Translations under genes and position numbers: made by a program | In this document: positions 7,773-15,954 of the stretch, one piece after another | How positions within the stretch are numbered: position 1 is the stretch's first letter | Layout: every line of letters starts with the position of its first letter | DNA from: a virus | Length of the DNA stretch: 20,996 nt | Direction: 5' to 3' (one strand) | IMG/VR virus record: IMGVR_UViG_3300042523_000711 | Coordinates: 1-20,996 of that record | The notes under the pieces: generated by a model | Told to the model about the DNA's origin: nothing | Databases searched by the model: none | Seen by the model: only the letters and a program-made list of their open reading frames with translations

Positions 7773-7781
7773 TGTAAATAT
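7773..7781 (-). promoter_or_regulatory. Putative tmRNA promoter, one-mismatch copy of the ATATTTATA element
   Basis: The coding strand reads ATATTTACA, ending 8 bases before the mature 5' G of the tmRNA. If the element sets transcription start about 8-10 bases downstream, the tmRNA would start at or near its mature end. Confidence 0.45.
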
Positions 7782-7806
7782 ACGAATAATAATTTAGATT
7801 ACCAAA

Positions 7807-8166
7807 TTATTTTTTAAATTGTAAAAGGTATGGTAAATAAAGTTGAATCGCTGGTAATACCTTAGCTGCTCTTTTTACCGATTTTAAATTTGCTTCTTTT
7901 ATTTCTTCATCAGTACCAGACAATTTCCAATCCAATGCAACTACAATATAAAAGTTATTGTTTATAAATTCTTGATATCCCGTTTTTGATATCTCACGTA
8001 CAGCCGAATTTTTATCATTTGATTTTTGTATAAAATATCTAGTAATATATCCAGTTGTATAATCTGTATCTATTGGAGATGGGACATATGATGTTATAGT
8101 AGGAATTTCAAATTGATTTATTTTACTTCTATTAATTCTATTATATATTACATTATATATACTCAT
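7807..8166 (-). CDS. Small unknown protein at the end of the baseplate operon, 119 aa
   Basis: I do not recognise the family. The protein is basic, with no signal peptide or membrane helix. A mid-region YTTGYITRYFIQKSND...YQEFINNNFYIVVALDWKLSGT (about 36-85) looks like a small beta-rich fold, and the C-terminus SVKRAAKVLPAIQLYLPYLLQFKK is helical. The ATG at 8166 is one base after the stop of the hub-like gene, so it is the last gene of the operon running from the tape measure through the baseplate genes. That place suggests a baseplate or tail-tip component, or an assembly factor. No terminator is seen between its stop and the tmRNA. Confidence 0.75.
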   Translation of the reverse strand: MSIYNVIYNRINRSKINQFEIPTITSYVPSPIDTDYTTGYITRYFIQKSNDKNSAVREISKTGYQEFINNNFYIVVALDWKLSGTDEEIKEANLKSVKRAAKVLPAIQLYLPYLLQFKK

Positions 8167-8167
8167 A

Positions 8168-10738
8168 TTATTGTATTTGTCTATATTCTCCTTTTACTTC
8201 AGTAAACCAATTCATATTCTCAATAGTGTGTTCTACCTGTGTTATTTGAAACAATCCATATTTTGCGTATTTTGCAGGTATTCCAATTATATTAAACATA
8301 TCACCTCGTCTCAATCCACTTGTTCCTAATATTTTAAAACTATATTTTATTGGCAATGGTTGTGATAATCTCTTATCAACTCCTCCGTTTTCATTTACTA
8401 AATTATCTGTTGGTTTTTTTAAAAAGAAATTTTTATTTTTTATTTTATCAAAAAATGAAGTATCATTAAAACAATATATTATAAAATTCTTATTAAATTC
8501 ATCTTTAGCTGTAATACTACCATCTGTTAATGCTAATGGTGTATTTATGCTTGGATTTGGTACTACATCAAGTTTATCTAAATTTTTGGTAAGAGTTGTT
8601 TTTTGTAATTCTCCTGTTTCTTTTACCTTTGCGCTAATTTCCTTTTCTATTGCTTTGTATGCAGCCACAGATTCAGCTGATGCTGTACTTCCATCTTCAT
8701 TATAATATGCTGTTATTCCAGGAGAACCCACTCCAAACGATTCAGTTTTGGTAGTAATTTTTAAGTCTTCCTTTGCTTTTTTTAAGTCTTCTAGTGTTTT
8801 ATCTTCTTCAGGAGGAGGTGCACTAGCTGCATTTTCGGTAGTTGCCGGTCTGTCACTACCACCTGCTACTACTTCTTTTAAAAATAAATCTACACTTGCA
8901 TTAAAAAATCCACCAACATCGGTTATTGGTGTGTCAGGATTTGTTACTACATCTAATCTTCTAGAAACAATTTGATTAGTCATTTCACCCGGTATAGACA
9001 ATTCCAAATTTGATTCTAAAAATGTACAATTGGCACCATTGTGATAGAATGTACGAATTGGTTCTGCTGTTGATGGTTTTCCTATCCAATTTTCATCAAT
9101 AACTCCCAATCGTATAGTAGTTTTTGTACTTTCAAGTTGAGTTATTTTTATTGGATTTGTTATATTCATAGGATTTAGCATAGGAACTGAAAATGCGTTT
9201 ATTTCAATTTCTTTACTTATATTTCCATTTTCATCTTGCATTTCTACTATTTGAAAATTCCAATATGAATTAACTGCAGAAGACATTTCGTTTAAAATAT
9301 CTAAAAATATTTCTCTTATATTTTTATTTTTTTGTTCAATTTTATTTTTGAACATATCAAAATTTACATATAAGTTTTTTAAATACCCCCAATGTTCAGC
9401 CTCTTCACTATACCCTTTTACAATTTCAGAAGTTAATGCACTACTTTCAACAAATGGGACACCAAGTCCAATAAAGTTACTATCATATAACTCTTGTTGG
9501 CTTACATCATTTACATTTAAAAAATATTTACTAAATTCAGGTAAATTACCTGCTATTAAAAGTTTATCAGCTTTTGTTGAAAATATTTTTGGAAATGCAC
9601 CAATAACAGAATTTGAAATATCAATTCTTAAATCAATACTTTCGTTTCCCATTGTGTATGCTTCAATAACTCCAATTCTATTTAATATTGCTACAGCCAA
9701 TTCAAGTCTAATATATCTATTTGTTGAAAATAGCTTATCCTTTTCTAATGGAATATCACCGGCAACGGATTTTACATCAACTTCATCACTTTTCCAAAAT
9801 TTGTACCAGGCTGGTTTTGCAAATGAATTTACCGAATTACTAACTACTTTATCAAAATTTATAAAATCAAGCTCAGTTATCTTTACTTTACCATCCGTTA
9901 GTATATCTTTTACATTCTGGGTTTGTCTAAATGTTGGTAAATCATTGAACATTGCTTTAAATCTACGGTCTAATGCGGTTGCATCTTCATCTTCTGCTTC
10001 GCTTGATGGATATGGATATGGGCCTGTATTATTTGTTACTAAGTTAATATCTCCGTTACCATCTTGTTTTAATGGTAAATTATGCGATTGCATAAATGTA
10101 GGTAATGATGGAGACCCTCTTAAAGATACTTCTACATCATACGTCTCATCTGCATTATTAATATTACCGCCAACTATAAATCCTAAAAAAGAATCATAAT
10201 CACCATTTGATTTAATTCGTTTTTCATGTAATTTATTTTGGTTTAAATTAGAAGTAACACCATCGGATAATATTTTTTTTCTATCAATGATACCCCATGA
10301 TGCATTTGGAGTATTCCATCCAAATTCTATACAAAGAGTATAACCAGGCTCCATAAAATATTCTTGAATCAATTCTAATTGTTCTAATGTAAAACATTTT
10401 ATTTTTAAACTTACCTCTCTTGATATTTGGTCATGACCTTCTTTAACAGTCAAACCAGTTATAATTGGTCTTGGCCTTAATGCTCTACCAGCTTTAGTAG
10501 ATACTATTTTACCATTCCAATCACTTCCAACAGTTCCACTTGTATTTGAGTTTCCATAAACAGATGCTTCTCCATTTAATGAAAATATTGGATAATCGGG
10601 ATGAGATTCAAATATAAGCCCAGCATTTGCTCCAGAAATAACTCTCACCCAGCAATTCAATGTACTAGCTGCTACATTATTTCTATTCTTTATTTTGTAA
10701 GCGATATTTGCTTCTATGTTTGATAGCTTAGGCCACAT
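8168..10738 (-). CDS. Baseplate hub-like structural protein, 856 aa
   Basis: Large baseplate protein, probably part of the central hub under the tail tube. The N-terminal part (residues about 26-145) contains WVRVISGANAGLIFE and RPRPIITGLTVKEG, then a strand-helix block SREVSLKIKCFTLEQLELIQEYFMEPG followed by CIEFGWNTP, a pattern I associate with myovirus baseplate proteins. Residues about 640-740 are Ser/Thr/Glu/Lys-rich with a possible coiled coil. The C-terminus, GLRRGDMFNIIGIP...GLFQITQVEHTIENMNWFTEVKGEYR, resembles the closing beta domain of hub proteins of the T4 gp27 / gpD type. It lies between the gp53-like gene (one-base gap) and the 119-aa gene. A long antisense frame at 9348-10199 is a by-product of its composition. 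The exact T4 counterpart is not certain. Confidence 0.78.
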   Translation of the reverse strand: MWPKLSNIEANIAYKIKNRNNVAASTLNCWVRVISGANAGLIFESHPDYPIFSLNGEASVYGNSNTSGTVGSDWNGKIVSTKAGRALRPRPIITGLTVKEGHDQISREVSLKIKCFTLEQLELIQEYFMEPGYTLCIEFGWNTPNASWGIIDRKKILSDGVTSNLNQNKLHEKRIKSNGDYDSFLGFIVGGNINNADETYDVEVSLRGSPSLPTFMQSHNLPLKQDGNGDINLVTNNTGPYPYPSSEAEDEDATALDRRFKAMFNDLPTFRQTQNVKDILTDGKVKITELDFINFDKVVSNSVNSFAKPAWYKFWKSDEVDVKSVAGDIPLEKDKLFSTNRYIRLELAVAILNRIGVIEAYTMGNESIDLRIDISNSVIGAFPKIFSTKADKLLIAGNLPEFSKYFLNVNDVSQQELYDSNFIGLGVPFVESSALTSEIVKGYSEEAEHWGYLKNLYVNFDMFKNKIEQKNKNIREIFLDILNEMSSAVNSYWNFQIVEMQDENGNISKEIEINAFSVPMLNPMNITNPIKITQLESTKTTIRLGVIDENWIGKPSTAEPIRTFYHNGANCTFLESNLELSIPGEMTNQIVSRRLDVVTNPDTPITDVGGFFNASVDLFLKEVVAGGSDRPATTENAASAPPPEEDKTLEDLKKAKEDLKITTKTESFGVGSPGITAYYNEDGSTASAESVAAYKAIEKEISAKVKETGELQKTTLTKNLDKLDVVPNPSINTPLALTDGSITAKDEFNKNFIIYCFNDTSFFDKIKNKNFFLKKPTDNLVNENGGVDKRLSQPLPIKYSFKILGTSGLRRGDMFNIIGIPAKYAKYGLFQITQVEHTIENMNWFTEVKGEYRQIQ

Positions 10739-10739
10739 A

Positions 10740-11030
10740 TTATCTATTAAAATTATTTATTATTTCTAAATAGTTTTGTGGTATTCTTAATATTGTCCCA
10801 TCCTCAAAACCAAATACAGCATTGTGTATATTATTTGCAGTTGCAATAATCCACCAAAGAGATGCATCTTCATAGAATTGATATGCAAGTGAATCTAATC
10901 TATCACCAGTTTCAGTTGCTACATATATATCATCATCTCTTAATGGAATATTAGGATATATTTTTGATTGATATACCTCTCTGCCATCAATTGTTTTTTT
11001 AGTTCTATTATTTTGATATCTACCTGTCAT
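10740..11030 (-). CDS. gp53/LysM-like baseplate wedge protein, 96 aa
   Basis: Small baseplate protein. Residues about 37-86 form a LysM-like unit: VATETGDRLDSLAYQFYED, then ASLWWIIATANNI, then GTILRIPQNY. This is the arrangement in T4 gp53-type wedge proteins and phage tail X/LysM proteins, where the fold works as an assembly joint between baseplate parts and not as a wall binder. The first 35 residues are basic and polar, with a KIYPNIPLRDDDIY arm. The ATG at 11030 is 6 bases after the upstream stop, and its own stop is one base before the hub-like gene, consistent with one tight tail operon. Confidence 0.82.
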   Translation of the reverse strand: MTGRYQNNRTKKTIDGREVYQSKIYPNIPLRDDDIYVATETGDRLDSLAYQFYEDASLWWIIATANNIHNAVFGFEDGTILRIPQNYLEIINNFNR

Positions 11031-11036
11031 ATTCTA

Positions 11037-13043
11037 TTAATGTTTTATTCCTGCTGCTGTTTCTAAAAATAATTGACTAACTTGTTTACCATCTAAAATA
11101 TATTCTTTTTTACCAGTGGCAGTTTTTGTATCAACTTTAGTATTTGTCTGCTTAACAGGATTTTCTTTTTTAGCACCATCTTTAGCTTTTGGTTGAGATG
11201 CCGCTGTATTTGTTTTTGGATTACCTCCACTATCTATGTTCTTTTTTGCATCATCTGCTTTCTTACCATATGCATATAAATTACTTCCTGGATTAAATAT
11301 AGTTATATCCTTTCCATTGGAATCTTTTCCTTTTGTTTCACTACCATGAGATGCCGCAGATTCTACAAATTTTATAGATATATCAACATCTATAATCATT
11401 GGTAATTTATAATTTGTTAATTCCTTTTGTCCAATAGCTCCGTTTGCAGAATCACCAGGTATTGCATTAAGTCCGGTTTCCCAAGAATAATTATCATCTA
11501 CAGTATATGTTAATGATTCTATAAATCCTTCTTTTTTGTGATATAAATCTCCTAAAGTAAATTTTATAAATGGAGGTACTACATATTTGGCAGGACTATT
11601 ATATCCTTGTGGATATACTAATGATGTTAAGAATTTAATTCTTTGCCATGCTGCTATATGTTCACCAGCTGATAATGAATATATTTTAAATTTAAATGTT
11701 GCTGTTCTTTCTATTCCACTGTATGTGTAGTAATTGAATGGGTTTCCTACAAATTTGCCTGGCTCCCAAGTAGGTCTAAGTGTTTCACTAAATCCACTTA
11801 TTGTTGCTCTAAACATAACAAGCGATTTCTTTGCAACAGAATAAAATTTTAATGGTATAAAATCTATATTTTTTTCAAATAACGTTTGCTTAGCTTCATC
11901 AGCTTCACTAAAAGCTACTAAATTATTTAATGCATCCGCATAGTTACCAACCCTTGCTTTTATAACATTATCGTCAGTATCTTTATATAATTCGTTATAT
12001 GAAAATCCTCGTTTAGTACCTAATGAATTTTCCACTACATAGTCACCATACTCATTTTGAGTACCAATTACTCCATTTTTACCGGTTGAATATGGTGTAG
12101 CGGAATAATCATTTATATATTTTATTGCGGTTGGCTTTTTTGGTAAAATTGTAGTACTCAACGGAGTAAAATCTTTTTGTGCTTCCCCAACACCAACTTG
12201 CTCTAAATAGTGTTTTAAATAATCAGTTTCTGTGTCTACATAAAATTTAGCTGAGTATGGAGTATTTGAACTGTATTTATAACGAGTAAAATTAAATAGC
12301 TCAGTACTATTTTTTACATATGCTTTATTGCCTTGCTTATTTTTTCTAAAAACAATCAATTTACCATCTTCATTAACGCCTGTTGCCGTACCTCCAGTTG
12401 CCAATCCTATTGTTGATTCTCCAAATAATCCTTTTTTGATTTTATCTTTAACCATTTGAGTTGCCCCACCAATTAATTGATTACCCATTTGATTTGGAGT
12501 ACCTTTTGCAGCTTGATTTAAAAATTTTCCAAGTAAGCTACCTGCTGCATCTTTTTTTGCTTTGCTAAAATATTCCGAATATCCAAACGGAGTGGTGTAC
12601 TTAAACGTATCGGATTCTAATTTTAAATTACTTGGTATTAAACTGCTTGGTAATCCTAATTTGCTTGATACAAAACTTTTAATCTTATTTGCAAATGCAC
12701 TAAGAACACCACCAGCACCAGCTCCGTTTGCAACCGATTTCATTGTATCCAAATCCGTTGTAGTACGAGTTTTTAATCTAATAATATCAGTACCATATAT
12801 AATCGGAGATGCTACATTTTTTAATATTCGTAATCCAGTAATTCCTTCCTCAAATCTAGTTTCTCTACCTCTTGTAGATAAATTTCTTCTTGCTATTTGT
12901 TGTAATGGAAATGCCACTGCGTTCATCAATGGATTTGCAGAAGTAGGTTTATTCTCTTTGCTATTTTGAATATCATACTTTTGTTGAGCAGTTTGATTAT
13001 TGCTTAACTTTTTAGATTTAAATAATTCTTGTAATGATGGCAT
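11037..13043 (-). CDS. Baseplate / tail-tube cap-like protein, 668 aa
   Basis: Structural protein that probably closes or starts the tail tube on the baseplate. Residues 1-200 are variable, with a Gly/Ala-rich stretch. The C-terminal half has YSGIERTATFKFKIYSLSAG, then WQRIKFLTSLVYPQGY, then VPPFIKFTLGDLYHKKEGFIESLTYTVDDNYSWE. This pattern (a PPxIxxxxGDLY strand followed by gxixsltyt and W) fits T4 gp48/gp54-type tube-initiation proteins. After about residue 585 the tail is Lys/Asn/Thr-rich and probably disordered. T4 gp48 is about half this length, so the N-terminal half is extra. It starts 12 bases after the tape measure stop, in the usual place for such a protein. Family assignment rests on the C-terminal pattern and synteny. 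Confidence 0.7.
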   Translation of the reverse strand: MPSLQELFKSKKLSNNQTAQQKYDIQNSKENKPTSANPLMNAVAFPLQQIARRNLSTRGRETRFEEGITGLRILKNVASPIIYGTDIIRLKTRTTTDLDTMKSVANGAGAGGVLSAFANKIKSFVSSKLGLPSSLIPSNLKLESDTFKYTTPFGYSEYFSKAKKDAAGSLLGKFLNQAAKGTPNQMGNQLIGGATQMVKDKIKKGLFGESTIGLATGGTATGVNEDGKLIVFRKNKQGNKAYVKNSTELFNFTRYKYSSNTPYSAKFYVDTETDYLKHYLEQVGVGEAQKDFTPLSTTILPKKPTAIKYINDYSATPYSTGKNGVIGTQNEYGDYVVENSLGTKRGFSYNELYKDTDDNVIKARVGNYADALNNLVAFSEADEAKQTLFEKNIDFIPLKFYSVAKKSLVMFRATISGFSETLRPTWEPGKFVGNPFNYYTYSGIERTATFKFKIYSLSAGEHIAAWQRIKFLTSLVYPQGYNSPAKYVVPPFIKFTLGDLYHKKEGFIESLTYTVDDNYSWETGLNAIPGDSANGAIGQKELTNYKLPMIIDVDISIKFVESAASHGSETKGKDSNGKDITIFNPGSNLYAYGKKADDAKKNIDSGGNPKTNTAASQPKAKDGAKKENPVKQTNTKVDTKTATGKKEYILDGKQVSQLFLETAAGIKH

Positions 13044-13055
13044 GTTATTCTATGT

Positions 13056-15605
13056 TTACGCTAAATTAAAACTATTTCTACTTGTCTTTTCAACTTGCTT
13101 AGTAATTCCAGATGTAACTTTAGAACCATCCATATAAACAGATATCTTACCTGCATTTAAATCTGCTCTAAGTGCTTTTATTTCATTAATCATTGAGTTT
13201 AGTGGTGCTGATAATGCTGCTAAATTCATTTGTACACCACCTCCACCAGTACCACCAGATAATGCAGCTGCTGCACCAGGCGCTGCTACTAAATCATCAT
13301 TTGCAGATAATTCAAATAAACCACCCTCTTTAGTTGATACTACAGTTTTACCATCTGCCGGTGACATTACATCTCCCGCCTTACTTAAAGATGATGCTAA
13401 ATATCCAAGTATACCACCAATTGCCAATAAACCTAATGGTCCCATCCAGGCATTTCCAGCAAAAATAGATGCAATTGCACTTTGTTCTTTTATACCTGCC
13501 TCTGTAGCAGCTGCTCCTATTCTAGCGGGTGCACCTGCTAATTCTACACCAGATGCAACTACTCCAGCTTCTTTTGCAGCAGTTTTACTTACCTCAGCAC
13601 CTACTGCGGTTGTATTTAATGCTGCTTGACTTTCTGATAATAATAATTGTTCATATTGAGCTTTCAATATTGCACTTTGCATCGTTGCCTCCAACGCTTT
13701 TGCAGCTGCTGCTTTTTGTACGGATTGATAATAAAAATATGCACCAACTCCAAGAGCACCCATAAGTCCGTAAAGTACAGCAGAGTTTTGTGCTATAAAT
13801 TCAAATACATTTGCCAATAGTTGCATTGGTTTTAATAATAAACCACCAATTTGAGTACCAATTGCTTTCAATCCATTACTCATTTGGTCTTGAGATGATT
13901 GTATTTGTGTATTTAATGCAAATTCCTCTGTCTTTTGCTTTAATTGTTCTTCATTTAATTGAGTTATATCCAATCCTGCGTTTATAGCAGCTGTAGCTTT
14001 AGCTTTTTCATCATCACTAAGATTTGCTAATTTTTCTCTAATTGATAATTGCTTATTAATTTCTTCAACAGTCATATTAGATGCCTTAGCTAAAGCCTCT
14101 TGAGTGAATACACTTTGTTTTGTGAAATCACCACTTCTCTGAATTTGTTTTAATACTTCGTCTTGCGCTTCAACCATTTTACCTGCTGCGGCTAAACCTC
14201 TTGCTTGTGATAAATTAAATTGTCCACCAACAAAAGTTGCTGCTACTAATTCATCTCCAATATTTTCTTCAAAATTTAATAAGCCTTTAGCAGTCTTTTC
14301 AACATCTTCAAGTTCTTGTCCTAATTGATGTGCTTTTATTACTTGTTGTTTAAGTAAATTAACATCACCATGAAAATACTTTGATGTAATTCCAGCACTT
14401 TTTGAAATATCCTCCAATACTTCTTTAGGAGAAACACCAGCCATCTCTGCCATACTAGCTACTTGTAATCCTACACTAGCTGCCGTTTCTTGTGATAATC
14501 CAGATACTTGTTCAAATACCGATTGCACTTTAGCTGCCTCACTTTCGGATATACCTAAATTAGTTGTCATTATTGATAACGCTGCTACAGTACTTTCACT
14601 AAATTGAGCTATATCACTAAATTCATTCTTAAGTTGATTTGTTATTTCATATACCGTAGCAGCATGTACTCCCATCTTTCCATACTCTACTGCAATTACA
14701 TGGGCTGAATGTTCTATTTCATATGTTTGCTTTTTTGTATATCCAGTATCCTCTCTAAATTTGCCCGCTGCTTTATCTAATTCTAAAAAATCTTCAACTG
14801 CAAGTCCTATTGCCGTAAATAATAATAATATAGGAGAACCTGCTATAAGTGCACCCATTAATTTTTTTGCTGCATGTCCTGCAGATGTTAATGATTCTGG
14901 TAATTCTCCGGCTAAATCACTTGTTTCTTCTTCAATTTCCTTTAAACGTTCTAATTGATGTTCTTTCTTTTCTGCTAATTCAAATGATTTTTCTGCTGCT
15001 ATTCTTTCTTCTCCAGTTAAATCTTTTATTTTTGCTAACAATTGTACTCGTTCCATATCCACTTTCTTTATACCAAACATACTATTCAATTGTTCAATAT
15101 AATCAGAATTTACTTGTAATTGTTCTTCACTTACCTTACCCATTGTTTCAAGACGAATATCACTTGCTTTCTTTTCTTCTTCGGATAAATTTATTTCATT
15201 TTTTTTACGTTCTACCATTAATGCATTAAGTGTACCATATACTCCTTTTTGTTGAGTATTTATTTGTAAAGCTTTTTGGAGTTGAGGACTCATTTTTGAA
15301 ATGGATGTTGCATACTCATCAATCATATCATTAAGTTCCTTTTGATGAGCAGTTTCTTTTTCTTTTAATGCATTAATCTTAGCTTGTCTTTTTTCATTTT
15401 GGTCTAATGCTTTTTGTCTTTTTTTAGCTTCTTCTTCAGTTAATCCTAAAAGTATTTTAGTACTAGCTATTTTGTTTTCCATTTCTTGAGCTTCCCTACC
15501 ACTAAGAACTGCGGCAGCTTTTATTTGCTCATTTAAGCGAGTTTGAAGTTCTCCTTGCTGTTTAAGCAATTCGTTTAATTCTCTACTATTTTTGGAATCT
15601 GCCAT
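13056..15605 (-). CDS. Tail tape measure protein, 849 aa
   Basis: Sets tail length and is thought to leave with the DNA. Residues 1-230 are almost wholly charged coiled coil (KQQGELQTRLNEQIK, EEEAKKRQKALDQNEKRQAK, ERLKEIEEET). Hydrophobic segments follow at about 249-270 (LMGALIAGSPILLLFTAIGLAV), 610-626 and 719-740, the usual membrane-seeking parts. Residues 280-580 are mainly helical. The C-terminus has DGKTVVSTKEGGLFELSANDDLVAAPG (751-777), seen in Bacteroidota phage tape measures, and a last helix-strand segment. At about 0.15 nm per residue the tail would be near 127 nm, less if the protein is processed. The gene lies downstream of the tail chaperone, which supports the call. Several open frames on the other strand are shadows. 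Confidence 0.92.
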   Translation of the reverse strand: MADSKNSRELNELLKQQGELQTRLNEQIKAAAVLSGREAQEMENKIASTKILLGLTEEEAKKRQKALDQNEKRQAKINALKEKETAHQKELNDMIDEYATSISKMSPQLQKALQINTQQKGVYGTLNALMVERKKNEINLSEEEKKASDIRLETMGKVSEEQLQVNSDYIEQLNSMFGIKKVDMERVQLLAKIKDLTGEERIAAEKSFELAEKKEHQLERLKEIEEETSDLAGELPESLTSAGHAAKKLMGALIAGSPILLLFTAIGLAVEDFLELDKAAGKFREDTGYTKKQTYEIEHSAHVIAVEYGKMGVHAATVYEITNQLKNEFSDIAQFSESTVAALSIMTTNLGISESEAAKVQSVFEQVSGLSQETAASVGLQVASMAEMAGVSPKEVLEDISKSAGITSKYFHGDVNLLKQQVIKAHQLGQELEDVEKTAKGLLNFEENIGDELVAATFVGGQFNLSQARGLAAAGKMVEAQDEVLKQIQRSGDFTKQSVFTQEALAKASNMTVEEINKQLSIREKLANLSDDEKAKATAAINAGLDITQLNEEQLKQKTEEFALNTQIQSSQDQMSNGLKAIGTQIGGLLLKPMQLLANVFEFIAQNSAVLYGLMGALGVGAYFYYQSVQKAAAAKALEATMQSAILKAQYEQLLLSESQAALNTTAVGAEVSKTAAKEAGVVASGVELAGAPARIGAAATEAGIKEQSAIASIFAGNAWMGPLGLLAIGGILGYLASSLSKAGDVMSPADGKTVVSTKEGGLFELSANDDLVAAPGAAAALSGGTGGGGVQMNLAALSAPLNSMINEIKALRADLNAGKISVYMDGSKVTSGITKQVEKTSRNSFNLA

Positions 15606-15624
15606 TAATTATTCTTTAAATGGA

Positions 15625-15867
15625 TTATATATTTTTTGGTACTAATCCAATTTTAGCTAATTTATCATAAATTTCAGGATTTCTACTTTTGATATTATGT
15701 AATATAGGGCCAGTAGATGCATCAATTTTATCATAATCCGCTTGTAATTTTTTTAATATAGGGTCATTATCTACTATTTTTTGAATTTCATATGGAGTTT
15801 TTTTCTTTTTAAAAAATAATTCCCAAAATTCATTAATATTTCCCTCTGATAATTTGTATTTTTTCAT
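15625..15867 (-). CDS. Small unknown protein between tail chaperone and tape measure, 80 aa
   Basis: Not recognised. Highly charged and helical, with EFWELFFKKKKTPYEIQKIVDNDPILKKLQADYDKID (12-48) and a short C-terminal helix; no membrane segment. It starts 24 bases after the AATAAATAT-type element (ATATTTATT on the coding strand) and ends 19 bases before the tape measure start, so it opens the tape measure and baseplate operon. The position suggests a tail assembly helper, but nothing in the sequence proves it. Confidence 0.75.
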   Translation of the reverse strand: MKKYKLSEGNINEFWELFFKKKKTPYEIQKIVDNDPILKKLQADYDKIDASTGPILHNIKSRNPEIYDKLAKIGLVPKNI

Positions 15868-15891
15868 ATTGAATTTGTTTACTTATACGAT

Positions 15892-15900
15892 AATAAATAT
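15892..15900 (-). promoter_or_regulatory. Putative phage promoter element ATATTTATT opening the tape measure operon
   Basis: The coding strand reads ATATTTATT, 24 bases before the ATG at 15867 and 6 bases after the T run of the terminator at 15907-15954. The terminator-then-element layout is what a new transcription unit would show. Confidence 0.5.
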
Positions 15901-15906
15901 CCTATA

Positions 15907-15954
15907 AACGAAAAAGTTAGGATTTGGAGAAATTATCTCTTTATCCTAACTTTT
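15907..15954 (-). terminator. Terminator after the tail chaperone, containing the stop of the frameshift product
   Basis: A perfect 12-bp stem, AAAAGTTAGGAT (15954-15943) with ATCCTAACTTTT (15923-15912), has an extra GAGA/TCTC pairing inside the 19-base loop and a short T tract after it. The upstream arm is still coding for the frameshifted chaperone, and the TAA of that frame (15935-15933) falls in the loop. Confidence 0.8.

Noticed and set aside
7331-7806. CRISPR-like or other repeat array in the gene-poor stretch
   Set aside because: The stretch is accounted for by the tmRNA, its terminator and flanking promoter-like elements; no spaced repeats were seen.
9348-10199. 283-codon open frame on the plus strand
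   Set aside because: It lies fully antisense to the well-supported hub-like gene, in an AT-rich region where the opposite frame stays open; its sequence is low in charge and Ser/Phe/Leu-rich and has no upstream signal.
12562-12969. 135-codon plus-strand frame opposite the tube-cap-like gene
   Set aside because: Antisense to a coherent 668-aa gene, no start signals, and all other genes run the other way.
14849-15229. 126-codon Leu-rich plus-strand frame that looks like a membrane protein
   Set aside because: Antisense to the coiled-coil part of the tape measure gene; Leu-rich output is the expected complement of Lys/Glu/Gln codons.
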